This document shows positions 25,265 through 34,026 of a stretch of 64,000 bases of DNA, in pieces (within the stretch, counting starts at the first letter, position 1; each line of letters starts with the position of its first letter). A program made the position numbers and the translations under genes. The notes below the pieces were generated by a model that was not told the origin of the DNA, did no database searches, and saw only the letters and a list, made by a program, of their open reading frames with translations. This DNA is from Ponticoccus litoralis (GTDB lineage: Bacteria; Pseudomonadota; Alphaproteobacteria; Rhodobacterales; Rhodobacteraceae): positions 558,001 through 622,000 of the forward strand of contig NZ_JBDNCH010000002.1 of assembly GCF_039769985.1 (NCBI RefSeq), read 5' to 3'.

Positions 25265-26260
25265 TCAGATCCAGCGCATCTTTCGCAGCAGCCATAGCTG
25301 CGCCAGCCCGATCGCCAGCAGCGCCGCACAGAACCCCCAGAAGGCCCATGATGTCTGCGCGCCCGGCATGCCGCCGGTGTTGATGCCGAAAAGCCCGGTC
25401 AGAAAGCCCAGCGGCAGGAAGATCGCAGAGAGAATCGACAGCAGGTACATATTGCGGTTCAGGCGCTCGTCCCGGACGCCCTGCAACTCGTCCCGCACAA
25501 GCGCCATGCGGTCGCGCATCGCGTCGGCGTCTTCGACCATCCGCTCCAGCGCGTCCTGCTCTTCGGCCAGTTCGCGCCGCGCCTCCTGCTGCAGCCATGG
25601 CACCGGCCCGCCCTGCAACACCCGCAAGACATCGCGCTGCGGTGCAAGATGGCGGCGCAGGATGACAGAGCGGCGGCGCAGTTCGACCAGCCGCGCCCGC
25701 AGGTCCTCGGGGATGCTGTCGAAGAGGATCTCTTCCTCGATGCGGTCGACCGCATCCTCCAGCTGGCGCCAGAAGCCTTCGATCCGAAGGTTGAGCAGCT
25801 CGGCAAGGCGCACGAGGAAGGCAGCCGGATCGCGCGGCCCCCGGCCCTGCGTCAGTTCCTCCGAGATCTCCTCGATGGCGCGCACCCGGCGCATCGACAG
25901 GCTGACGATCCGGTGCGGATCGATCCACAGCCGGACCGAGACCATGTCCTCGGGATCCTCGCCTTCGATCGTGTTCAGCCCCCGCAGGATCAGCACCATC
26001 CCCTCGCCGAAACGGGTGGCGCGCGGGCGTGTCTCTTCCGCCAGCAGCGCCTCGACCGCGTTCGGGTCGAGATAGGACAGCGTCTGCACGATCCACGAGG
26101 GCGCGTCGGGATGCTGGGCGCGCAGGTGCACCCAGCCCAGCGTGTCGGATTGCAGCACGGTCGGCGCCTCGGCGGGCGGCAAGGCCGCCCCGGCGGTCGG
26201 ACCGTCGAGGATATGGGCACAGGCAAGCAGGCCCTCGGGGTGGGGAACAAGCGTGGTCAT
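25265..26260 (-). CDS. zntB: CorA-family divalent cation transporter, ZntB-like
   Basis: The 331-residue protein has a large cytoplasmic N-terminal domain (about 1-265) and two C-terminal transmembrane helices. The signature loop is YLLSILSAIFLPLGFLTGLFGINTGGMPG: GIN replaces the GMN of true CorA, as in ZntB, which moves zinc. The periplasmic loop is short and the C-terminus is basic (LLRKMRWI). It stands between tRNA-Trp and the divergent small secreted protein; an inverted repeat about 120 bp upstream is shared with other promoters in the window. Confidence 0.88.
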   Translation of the reverse strand: MTTLVPHPEGLLACAHILDGPTAGAALPPAEAPTVLQSDTLGWVHLRAQHPDAPSWIVQTLSYLDPNAVEALLAEETRPRATRFGEGMVLILRGLNTIEGEDPEDMVSVRLWIDPHRIVSLSMRRVRAIEEISEELTQGRGPRDPAAFLVRLAELLNLRIEGFWRQLEDAVDRIEEEILFDSIPEDLRARLVELRRRSVILRRHLAPQRDVLRVLQGGPVPWLQQEARRELAEEQDALERMVEDADAMRDRMALVRDELQGVRDERLNRNMYLLSILSAIFLPLGFLTGLFGINTGGMPGAQTSWAFWGFCAALLAIGLAQLWLLRKMRWI

Positions 26261-26633
26261 GACAGGACTTTAGCGCGGCAAACCGGGCGGGAAAGCCGCT
26301 TTGCCTTCTGTGCATACCCGCACAATCAGGGCCACAAACACGTGACAGGCACGCCGCGTACAGGCCGCCTCACAGGGGATCACGGCGGCGTGATCGCCCT
26401 TTTCGCGCCTGAAATCACAGCCCGATTGATGCGCACCATAGATGTTCGAAAATGCACAGTCAGCGTTAGAGAAATTCGGAGTTCAAGTCCACATTCGCGT
26501 GATCGGTCCGAGATTACCTCGTGATTTCAATTCTCTGAAGCGCATCCCTAAATCTGCTCCACCGCCGCACAGAGCGGCAGCAGAAACACCCGAAGCAGGC
26601 ACGCAGCGGGACCGCTGATAAAGGAAAAGACAC
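26261..26633. promoter_or_regulatory. Long divergent intergenic region with a lower-GC patch
   Basis: This 373-base region separates zntB from the small secreted protein. From about 26405 to 26555 it is clearly less GC-rich than the surrounding DNA. It contains the dyad at 26378-26395. No reading frame or RNA family is recognised. Confidence 0.45.
26378..26395. promoter_or_regulatory. Inverted repeat GATCACG-GCGG-CGTGATC, copy 3
   Basis: This is the most symmetrical copy, with 7-bp arms. It lies about 120 bp upstream of zntB and 245 bp upstream of the small secreted protein. The sequence following it (CGCCCTTTTCGC) also resembles that after copy 2 (GGGCCTTTCCGC). Confidence 0.5.
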
Positions 26634-26861
26634 ATGAAAACGCTCATCGCTTCCACCGCCCTCGCCCTTGCAGCCCTGACCGGCGCAGCCCATGCCGCAG
26701 GCACCGTCTCGGCGGTGGAACGGGCCGAAATCGAACGCGCCGCACCCTTCGTCGACGCAGATACTCTGTCCTTCGCTCAGGCCCAGACCGCGCTGAACAT
26801 CATCCATTCCAGCGACAACCAGGGCGAAGCGCAGATGAAGCTGCGCAGCATCCTGCGCTGA
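26634..26861 (+). CDS. Small secreted single-repeat protein A
   Basis: The 75-residue protein has a signal peptide (MKTLIASTALALAALTGAAHA) and one repeat unit: EIERAAPFVDADTLSFAQAQTALNIIHSSDNQGEAQMKLRSILR. It is preceded by an AAAGGAAA ribosome-binding site. It belongs to the same family as the proteins at 24448 and 26971 and is nearly the same length as the latter. Function is unknown. Tandem duplication with the next gene is obvious from the near-identical signal peptides. Confidence 0.8.
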   Translation: MKTLIASTALALAALTGAAHAAGTVSAVERAEIERAAPFVDADTLSFAQAQTALNIIHSSDNQGEAQMKLRSILR

Positions 26862-26970
26862 CCCCAATGGCGGCCCGGACCGTTCCGCGCCGCCCCTCCC
26901 CGCCGCCTCGCGCGGCCTCCCTGTCACCGGACGCCCTCCCGGCGCCGGATCATTCGAAAAGGAAACCGAC

Positions 26971-27199
26971 ATGAAAACGCTGATCGCAACCACCGCCCTC
27001 GCCCTTGCAACCCTGACCGGCGCCGCCCAGGCGCAGGGCTCGGTCTCGACCGCCGAACTGCAGCAGATCGAGAACTTCCTGCCCGGCGTCGACGCCTCCT
27101 CGCTGAGCTACGCCGAGGCCCAGACCGCGCTGAACATCATCGCGTCGAGCGACTCCAAGGGCGAAGCCCGAGGGCAAGCTGCGCGCTATCCTGCGCTAA
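26971..27199 (+). CDS. Small secreted single-repeat protein B, frameshifted
   Basis: It starts MKTLIATTALALATLTGAAQA and continues ELQQIENFLPGVDASSLSYAEAQ then TALNIIASSDSKGEAR. One extra base at about 27171 breaks the frame; without it the end reads GKLRAILR and stops at 27199. The repaired length is 75 residues, exactly that of its neighbour at 26634, which strongly supports the repair. A GC-rich hairpin terminator follows at 27254. Paralogue of the 24448 and 26634 proteins. Confidence 0.75.
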
Positions 27200-27253
27200 G
27201 CCGAAGGCGGCGCAGGCCCGCGCGGCCCGCGCCGGACAAACGCCACGGCATTC

Positions 27254-27280
27254 GGGGCCTGCGGATCATCCGCGGGCCCC
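27254..27280 (+). terminator. Hairpin terminator after secreted protein B
   Basis: Arms GGGGCCTGCGGAT and ATCCGCGGGCCCC (13 bp, one T-G pair) around a single C, followed by GTTTC. Confidence 0.6.
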
Positions 27281-27400
27281 GTTTCGTATCGGACAGAGGG
27301 AATGCGCGAGCACGCGCCGGGGCTGGATCGGGATAGCCGGGCCGCCGCGGGCGCCGCCTGCCGAAATGGCCACCACGGCTGTGCCCGTCACAGGCACGAC

Positions 27401-27420
27401 GGCCACAGGTCCCTGTGGCC
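27401..27420. repeat. Perfect dyad GGCCACAGG-TC-CCTGTGGCC
   Basis: A 9-bp perfect stem with a 2-base loop lies about 35 bases past the lolD stop codon, between convergent genes. It may end lolD transcription. Confidence 0.5.
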
Positions 27421-27454
27421 TGCACGGCACCGAACCGGTCGGCAGCCGGGCCGA

Positions 27455-28138
27455 TCAGGCCGGGGTCAGGTGCCCCGCATCCAGCTTCAGCGTCCGGTCC
27501 ATCTGCGCCGCAAGCTCAAGGTTGTGGGTCGCGATCACGGCGGACAGCCCGGTTTCGCGGACCAGCGTCATCAGCGCTCCGAAGACCCGGGCCGAGGTTT
27601 CGGGGTCGAGATTCCCGGTCGGCTCATCCGCCAGCAGAAGCCGGGGTTCGTTGGCCATGGCCCGGCAGAAGGCGACGCGCTGCTGTTCTCCGCCGGACAG
27701 GGCTGCGGGCCGGTGGTCTTCGCGGTGCGCGATGCCCACCGTGTCCAGCAGGGCGCGCGCCCGTTCCTCTGCCGCGCCCCGCGCCACGCCGTTGGCAAGC
27801 TGCGGCAGCACGATGTTTTCCAGCGCCGTGAACTCCGGCAGCAGGTGGTGGAACTGGTAGACAAAGCCCAGCTCGGCCCGGCGCACGGCAGTGCGCCTGC
27901 GGTCGGGCTTGCCCTGCATCTCTTCGCCGCCGATGGCCACCGTCCCGGCGTCGGGCACATCCAGCAGCCCGGCGATATGCAGAAGCGTCGACTTGCCCGC
28001 CCCCGAGGGCGCCACCAGCGCCACCACCTCGCCGCGCGAGACCTCCAGCGCGGCGCCCTTCAGGACATGGATTTCCCCGGGTGTGCCGCGTTTGTAGAAT
28101 TTTTCGACGCCGGACAGGCGCAGGACGGGATCACTCAT
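27455..28138 (-). CDS. lolD: Lipoprotein-releasing ABC transporter ATPase LolD
   Basis: The 227-residue ATPase powers extraction of lipoproteins from the inner membrane. Walker A is APSGAGKST (with APS in place of the common GPS/GES), the signature is LSGGEQQRVAFCRA, and Walker B is LLLADEPTGNLD. QFHHLLPEFTALENI is typical of the LolD/MacB group. Its start overlaps the end of lolC by 8 bases, so the two are translationally coupled and form the LolCD complex. Confidence 0.93.
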   Translation of the reverse strand: MSDPVLRLSGVEKFYKRGTPGEIHVLKGAALEVSRGEVVALVAPSGAGKSTLLHIAGLLDVPDAGTVAIGGEEMQGKPDRRRTAVRRAELGFVYQFHHLLPEFTALENIVLPQLANGVARGAAEERARALLDTVGIAHREDHRPAALSGGEQQRVAFCRAMANEPRLLLADEPTGNLDPETSARVFGALMTLVRETGLSAVIATHNLELAAQMDRTLKLDAGHLTPA

Positions 28139-29418
28139 AACGCAGCGCCTCTACCGGGTTCATCCGGGCCGCGCGGCGCGCCGGAAAGATCGTGACAATG
28201 AAGGACAGCCCCAGCGAGAGCGCCACGGCAGAAAGGACGTCGCCCAGTTGCAGCTTCGCGGGCAGCGCGTAGATGCCGCGGATCGACGGATCCCAGACGC
28301 CGCCGCCCGACAGGTAGTTCACCGCCGCAAAGATCGGATCGATGTAGATGGCGAAGAGGCATCCCAGGATCACGCCGAACAGCGTCCCGAACAGGCCCGT
28401 GAAAGAGCCGCAGATGAAGAAGACCCGCAGGACAGAGCCTTCGGTCAGCCCCATGGTGCGCAGGATGCCGATGTCGCGCCCCTTGTTCTTGACCAGCATG
28501 ATCAGCCCCGAGACGATGTTCATCGTGGCGATCAGCACCAGCACCGAGAGGATCACGAACATCACGTTGTCCTCGATTTCCAGCGCGCGCAGGAAGCCGC
28601 CCGATGCGTCCTGCCATGTCCAGACGATCGCCCCCGGACCCGCCGCCTGCCCCACCGCAGAGGCATAGCGCTCTGCCGCTTCGGGGTCGTCGACGATGAC
28701 CTCCAGCTCGTCGGCCACGTCCTCGCGGTTGAAATACAGCTGCGCCTCCTCGAAGGGCATGTAGACCCGCACCCGGTCGATGTCGTAGCGCCCGGTACGT
28801 GAAGATATAGGTGACATCGTAGGATTTGACGCGGGGGCTGACCCCGAAGGCCGTCTTCACCCCGTTGGGCGAGATCACCTTGACGGTGTCGCCCAGCCCC
28901 ACGCCAAGGATCTGCGCCACGCCAGAGCCGATGGCGATGCCCGCGCCGAAGTCGTCCAGTGATCCGACGCCGGTCTCGGGATCGGCGATGCGCGGGATCT
29001 GGCGCAGGTCCTCCAGCGCGATGCCATGCACCTCGATGCCGGCATTGTTGCCATTGGCATTGGCCATGACCTGCCCCTTGACCAGCGGCGCCACGCGCAG
29101 GACGCCCTCGACCGCGCGCACCCGCTCGGCCATGGCGTGATAGTCCGGCAGGGTCCGCACCATCTGCCCGGCCTCGTTCTCATGCTGGACGTGGTAGACC
29201 GTCAGATGCGCGTTCGCCCCCAGGATCGTGTCCACGAATTCCGCGCGAAACCCGGACCTGACGGCCAGGGTGGCGATCAGGGCAAAAACCGCCAGCGTGA
29301 TGCCGATCAGGCTGATCCAGGTCATCACCGACACGCCCCCCTCGGCACGCTTGGCGCGCAGGTAGCGCCAGGCGATCATCCATTCGAAGGGCGCGAAGGG
29401 CGGCGGAGTACGCGTCAT
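28131..29418 (-). CDS. lolC: Lipoprotein-releasing ABC transporter permease LolC/E, frameshifted
   Basis: The N-terminal part has FEWMIAWRYLRAKRAEGGVSVMTWISLIGI, then a periplasmic domain. The C-terminal part has three transmembrane helices (VMFVILSVLVLIATMNIVSGL, FFICGSFTGLFGTLFGVILGCLFA, VALSLGLSFIVTIFPARRAARMNPVEALRYE). One extra base near 28796 separates VTYIFT from GRYDIDRVRVYMPFEEAQLYF. Repaired length is 428 residues, normal for LolC/LolE. Single LolC/E genes that form a homodimer or LolF are usual in this group. Confidence 0.9.
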
Positions 29419-29771
29419 GGCGGGCTTTCGGATAATGGGTCTGCTCGCGGCGGAAACTGGCCTTTTGCCGCGACCGGGTCAAGTTGTGCCGGGACGGAAT
29501 GGCGACAAGCGGCTGCACCCCCGTGAACTTCCTCGTGATCGCCCTCGCGGCCCCCTCTCGGCCCCGCCCCCTCCCTGCCTCACAGAGATCCGGGCAGCCG
29601 ACCCGCCCGCCCACCTCTCCGCCCCCTCGCTTCTTTGGTCTCGAAATACCTCGGGGGAGGCCGCAGGCCGGGGGCAGCGCCCCCTCCCCGCCCGCCTCCC
29701 GCGCCCGGGCCCCTGCTCACCCCCCGGCTCCCCCCTTGCGCAAACCGTCAGCCTTGCCATAGTCCGCGCCC
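29419..29771. other. Divergent intergenic region between lolC and hisC
   Basis: The 353 bases contain the dispersed element at 29629-29656 and no recognisable gene. The two divergent promoters must lie here. Confidence 0.4.
29629..29656 (-). repeat. Dispersed GAGGTATTTCGAGACCAAAGAAG element, copy 5
   Basis: Read on the minus strand, GCGCTGCCCCCGGCC and GGCCTCCCCC precede GAGGTATTTCGAGACC and AAAGAAGCG. The preceding GGCCTGCGGCCTCCCCCGAGG is shared almost exactly with copy 3. Confidence 0.6.
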
Positions 29772-30879
29772 ATGACCGGACCCAGATACCCTGATCTCAT
29801 CGAGATCCCTTCCCGCCACCGTGCCCTTCGTCGGCCCCGAGGTGCAGGAGCGGCAGCGCGGCGCGCCCTTCCGCGCGCGGCTGGGCGCCAACGAAAGCTG
29901 TTTCGGCCCCTCGCCCCTTGCCGTGGCCGCGATGCGGGACGAGGCGGCGGAGATCTGGAAATACGCCGATCCCACCTTCTTCGACCTGCGCGCCGCGCTG
30001 GCCGCCCACCGGACTGCACCCCCGCCAATATCGTGCTGGGCGAGGGCATCGACGGGCTCCTGGGCTATATCGTCCGCCTGCTGGTCGCGCCCGGCGATGC
30101 GGTCGTCACATCGGACGGCGCCTACCCGACCTTCAACTACCATGTCGCGGGCTTCGGCGGCACCTTGCACAAGGTGCCCTACCGCGACGACCACGAGGAT
30201 CTGCCCGCCCTGCTCGACAAGGCGCGGGAAACCGGGGCGAAGCTGGTCTACCTGGCGAGATCCCGACAACCCCATGGGCACCTGGCTGACCGGTGCCCGG
30301 ATCGAGGCCGCGCTGGACGCCATCCCCGAGGGCACGGTGCTGGCGCTGGACGAGGCCTATGCCGAGTTCGCCCCCGCCGAGGCCATCCCCGAGATCGCCA
30401 TCGATGACCCGCGGGTGATCCGCTTCCGCACCTTTTCCAAGGGCTACGGCATGGCGGGCGCGCGCATCGGCTATGCCTACGGGGCCAAGGATACGATCCG
30501 CGCCTTCGACAAGATCCGCAACCACTTCGGCATGAACCGTTTCGCGGTGGCAGGGGCCCTGGCGGCGCTGCACGACCAGACCTGGCTTTCCGAGGTCATC
30601 GCGCAGGTCAATGACGCCAAGGCCCGCATCGCCGCCATCGCGGCGGACAACGGTTTGAAAGCGCTGCCCTCGGCCACCAATTTCGTGACCGTGGACTGCG
30701 GGCGGGACGGCGATTTTGCCCGCGCGGTGCTGGCGGGCCTGATCGACCGCCGCGTCTTCGTGCGCATGCCCTTCGTCGCCCCGCAGGATCGCTGCATCCG
30801 CATCGGCGCGGGCCTTCCGGCGGATCTGGACGTTCTGGCCGAATGCCTGCCAGAGGCCCTGCGCGCCGCCGCCTCCTGA
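29772..30879 (+). CDS. hisC: HisC-type pyridoxal-phosphate aminotransferase, three frameshifts
   Basis: This class I/II aminotransferase resembles histidinol-phosphate aminotransferase. Recognisable blocks are VPFVGPEVQERQRGAPFRA, LGANESCFGPSP, CTPANIVLGEGIDGLLG, DNPMGTW, the cofactor-binding VLALDEAYAEF, and the Schiff-base lysine in RTFSKGYGMAGARIGY. Three breaks (extra base near 29805, missing base near 30012, extra base near 30258) move the frame out and back; repaired length is 368 residues. In Rhodobacteraceae this gene is often a second hisC-like copy outside the his operon, so the amino acid substrate is uncertain. Confidence 0.82.
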
Positions 30880-31022
30880 CCGGGACGGCGCGGCATTCCG
30901 GCGCCTGTCCTCGCGGGCGTTCACAGAAAATTCAGCTTTCCACGGCAGCGTGACCTGACAAGGCGCGCGGTACCGCGCTACCCTTTGCAGCAGCGACATT
31001 GCTGCTGCCCGGGCCCTGACAC

Positions 31023-31241
31023 ATGGAAAAGCGTACCCCGCAACCGGTCGAGGATTACATGACTGCCAACATGATCCTGATCTTCGTCAACCTGCTCTGG
31101 ATCTTCATCGCCCTGTGGTCCTTCTGGGGGCTTGGGCCGGTGCTGATCCTTGCCGCGGTGCTCAACCACCTGATCTCCCGGATCGCGGTGGCGCGCCGCA
31201 ACCGCGGCATCGGCTGGACCGCCCCGAAGCCCGATCCCTGA
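31023..31241 (+). CDS. Small two-helix membrane protein
   Basis: The 72-residue protein has two adjacent hydrophobic segments (ANMILIFVNLLWIFIALWSFWGLGPVLILAAVLNHLI) and a basic C-terminal tail (RIAVARRNRGIGW). An internal ATG (MTANMIL) at 31059 is a possible alternative start. I do not recognise a family. It precedes the phosphatase gene by about 210 bases on the same strand. Confidence 0.6.
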   Translation: MEKRTPQPVEDYMTANMILIFVNLLWIFIALWSFWGLGPVLILAAVLNHLISRIAVARRNRGIGWTAPKPDP

Positions 31242-31452
31242 CCCGGTGCCCCGCCCTGCTTCCCTCTGTCCATGGCCGCAGGCTGCGCCGCGCTCAAGGC
31301 TCCTCCGGCAAGGCGCACCCCAAAGACCCGGCCCCGGCAAGCCCCGCAATTGTCCGGCATCGCCCGCGCAGGCGCGCCGATGCCGACCCGCTTGCTGGAC
31401 AGCCCCGGCTTTGCCGCGTACACCGCGCCCCTGAAGCACGGGAACGCAGGTT

Positions 31453-32172
31453 ATGTTGTCACGCATCTGGAAGCGACTCGACAGCGCCGAACGGCGCGTG
31501 CGGCATTCCTTTGGCAAGGATATCTCCACCCCGGAGGCCCGGCGCTGGTCGAAGCTGCATTACAACCTCTTCGACCATGCCTTCCTGCGCGGGTTCTGGA
31601 CCAACTTCTGGCCGGTCGCGCCCGGGGTCTGGCGGTCCAACCAGCCGACCCACCGGCGCTTCGAGAAATACAAGGCCATGGGCATCAAGACCGTGATCAA
31701 CCTGCGCGGCGAGGACAAATACGCCCATTACCTCTTTGAACGCGAAAGCTGCGAGGCGCTGGGGCTGACCCTTGTGGACACCAAGCTCTGGGCCCGCGAG
31801 GCCGCGCCGCGCCGCCGCATCGTCGCCGTGATCGACGCCCTGCGCAGCGCCGAGAAGCCGCTGGTGTTCCACTGCAAATCCGGCGCCGACCGGGCCGGCA
31901 TGGTCTCTGCCATGTACCTGCTGATCTTCGAGAACGCCCCGCTGGCGGTCGCCAAGAAGCAGCTGAGCCTGAAATACGCGCATCTGACCTTCACCAAGAC
32001 CGGCGTGCAGGGCTATGTGCTCGACACCTACGGCGCGCGCCTGACGCTGGGCGAGATCGGCTTCGAGGAATGGATTCGCACGGAATACGTCGCGCGCCCG
32101 ATCCAGGAAGGCTTTGACGCCCGCCGCACGCCGCTGGAAACCGCCCGTCTGCTGATGGAGCCGCAGGCTTGA
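31453..32172 (+). CDS. Tyrosine/dual-specificity protein phosphatase
   Basis: The 239-residue protein has the phosphatase P-loop HCKSGADRAG (HCX5R, about residues 139-148) and upstream WRSNQPTHRRFEKYKAMGIKTVINLRGE, the dual-specificity phosphatase-like pattern; the general acid is probably in the DTKLWAREA stretch. The following ABC exporter starts at a TTG that overlaps its TGA stop, so the two are translationally coupled. A link to cell-envelope polysaccharide or lipid export is inferred from this coupling. Confidence 0.85.
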   Translation: MLSRIWKRLDSAERRVRHSFGKDISTPEARRWSKLHYNLFDHAFLRGFWTNFWPVAPGVWRSNQPTHRRFEKYKAMGIKTVINLRGEDKYAHYLFERESCEALGLTLVDTKLWAREAAPRRRIVAVIDALRSAEKPLVFHCKSGADRAGMVSAMYLLIFENAPLAVAKKQLSLKYAHLTFTKTGVQGYVLDTYGARLTLGEIGFEEWIRTEYVARPIQEGFDARRTPLETARLLMEPQA

Positions 32173-33956
32173 CCGCCGCCCCCGACCCCAGCGACCCCGG
32201 CCTGACCGAAGAGCCGCGCCCGCGCCGCCTGCTCTGGTGGATCTGGCGGACCTACCTGCATCGCTACAAGGGGCTGATGCTGCTGGCCATGGTCTTCATG
32301 GCCATCGAGGGGTCGATGTTCGGGCTGCTCAGCTACATGATGAAGCCGATGTTCGACGATGTCTTCGTCGGCGGCAACCAAAGCGCGCTGGCGACCGTCG
32401 GGCTGATCGTCATGGCGATCTTCATGACCCGCGCCGTGGCCAGCGTGGCGCAGAAGGTGCTGCTGGTGCGGGTCTCGCAGATGTCGGTGGCCGACATCCG
32501 GCAGGACCTGCTGGAACACGTGATGCGGCTGGACCCGGCGTTTCACCAGAAATACGGCCCCGGCTACCTGATCCAGCGGGTCGAAGGCGACGTCGGCGCG
32601 ATTTCCAAGGTCTGGAGCACGCTGATCACCGGCGCCGGGCGCGACGTGATCGCGCTTTTCTCGTTGTTCGGCGTGGCGCTGGCGATCGACTGGCGCTGGA
32701 CGCTGGTGGCGCTGGTCGGCGCGCCGCTGCTGATCGGGCCCTCGGTGCTGCTGCAACGCTACGTGCGCCGCAACGCGCGGCGGTCGCGCGACGTGGCCGC
32801 CGGGCTCTCGACCCGCATGAACGAGATCTTCCTCGGCATCCTGCCGGTGAAACTGAACCGCCTCGAACGCTGGCAGGCGAAGAAGTACCGCGCGCTGACC
32901 CGCGAACGCATCCGGGTCGAGACGCGCTCTGCCGCCGGGCAGGCCTCTCTGCCCGGGCTGATCGACGTGATGTCGGGCATCGGCTTCGTCGGCGTGCTCT
33001 ATTACGGCGGCGGAGAGATCCTGTCCGGCGAGAAGTCCGTCGGCGATTTCATGGCCTTCTTCACCGCCATCGGCCTTGCCTTCGAACCGCTGCGCCGTCT
33101 GGGCGCCATCAGCGGCGTCTGGCAGGTGGCCGCCGCCAGCATCGAGCGCATCCAGCAGCTGTTGCAAACGCGGCCCGCGCTGGCCGATCCGGCGCAGCCC
33201 GTCGCCGCGCCCGACGGCGTGCCGGGTATCAGCCTGCGCGACGTCCACCTGTCCTACGGCACGGCGGCGATTCTGAACGGCCTGACCCTGACGGCGGAAG
33301 CGGGCAAGACCACGGCCCTGGTCGGCGCCTCGGGCGCGGGCAAGTCGACGGTCTTCAACATGCTGACCCGGCTGGTGGACCCCTCGTCCGGCGCGGTCGA
33401 GATCGGCGGCGTGCCGGTCGCGGCGATGAGGCTGAGCGACCTGCGCGCCATGATCTCCGTCGTCGCGCAAGAGGCGCTGCTGTTCGACGAAAGCCTGCGC
33501 GAGAACATCGTGCTGGACCGCGAGGTCTCTGACGGGGATCTGCACCGCGCGCTCGAGGCCGCCCATGTGACGGACTTCCTGCCGCGACTGGACCGTGGCC
33601 TCGACACGCCGGTGGGGCCGCGCGGCTCGGGCCTGTCGGGCGGCCAGCGGCAGCGGGTGGCGATTGCCCGGGCGATCCTGCGCGACGCCCCGATCCTGCT
33701 TCTGGACGAGGCCACAAGCGCGCTGGACGCCCAGTCGGAACAGGTGGTGCAGGCGGCGCTGGAGCGGCTGTCGAAGGGCCGCACAACGCTGGTGATCGCG
33801 CATCGCCTGTCGACCGTGCGCAATGCCGACAAGATCGTGGTGATGGACGCGGGGAAAGTGGTCGACGAGGGCACGCACGACAGCCTGATCGCCCGCCCCG
33901 GCCCCTATGCCGACCTCTACAGGCTGCAGTTCGAGGGCGCCGAGGGCATGCGCTAG
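32169..33956 (+). CDS. ABC exporter, fused membrane and ATPase domains (MsbA-like)
   Basis: The 595-residue half-transporter has six transmembrane helices (about residues 20-320) and an ATPase domain with Walker A GASGAGKST, signature LSGGQRQRVAIARA and Walker B ILLLDEATSALD, plus the switch histidine in VIAHRLS. It starts at TTG (MTAAPDPSDPGLTEEP), overlapping the phosphatase stop codon as TTGA. Close relatives are annotated as lipid A or multidrug exporters. The actual substrate is unknown; a lipid or glycolipid is a reasonable guess given the neighbouring glycosyltransferase. Confidence 0.88.
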   Translation: MTAAPDPSDPGLTEEPRPRRLLWWIWRTYLHRYKGLMLLAMVFMAIEGSMFGLLSYMMKPMFDDVFVGGNQSALATVGLIVMAIFMTRAVASVAQKVLLVRVSQMSVADIRQDLLEHVMRLDPAFHQKYGPGYLIQRVEGDVGAISKVWSTLITGAGRDVIALFSLFGVALAIDWRWTLVALVGAPLLIGPSVLLQRYVRRNARRSRDVAAGLSTRMNEIFLGILPVKLNRLERWQAKKYRALTRERIRVETRSAAGQASLPGLIDVMSGIGFVGVLYYGGGEILSGEKSVGDFMAFFTAIGLAFEPLRRLGAISGVWQVAAASIERIQQLLQTRPALADPAQPVAAPDGVPGISLRDVHLSYGTAAILNGLTLTAEAGKTTALVGASGAGKSTVFNMLTRLVDPSSGAVEIGGVPVAAMRLSDLRAMISVVAQEALLFDESLRENIVLDREVSDGDLHRALEAAHVTDFLPRLDRGLDTPVGPRGSGLSGGQRQRVAIARAILRDAPILLLDEATSALDAQSEQVVQAALERLSKGRTTLVIAHRLSTVRNADKIVVMDAGKVVDEGTHDSLIARPGPYADLYRLQFEGAEGMR

Positions 33957-34026
33957 GCCGGGGTTTCACCCCTGCCGCGCCCGGCCTGACACAGCGGCCC
34001 GCCCCGCAGGGGCATGGCCCGGGCGC

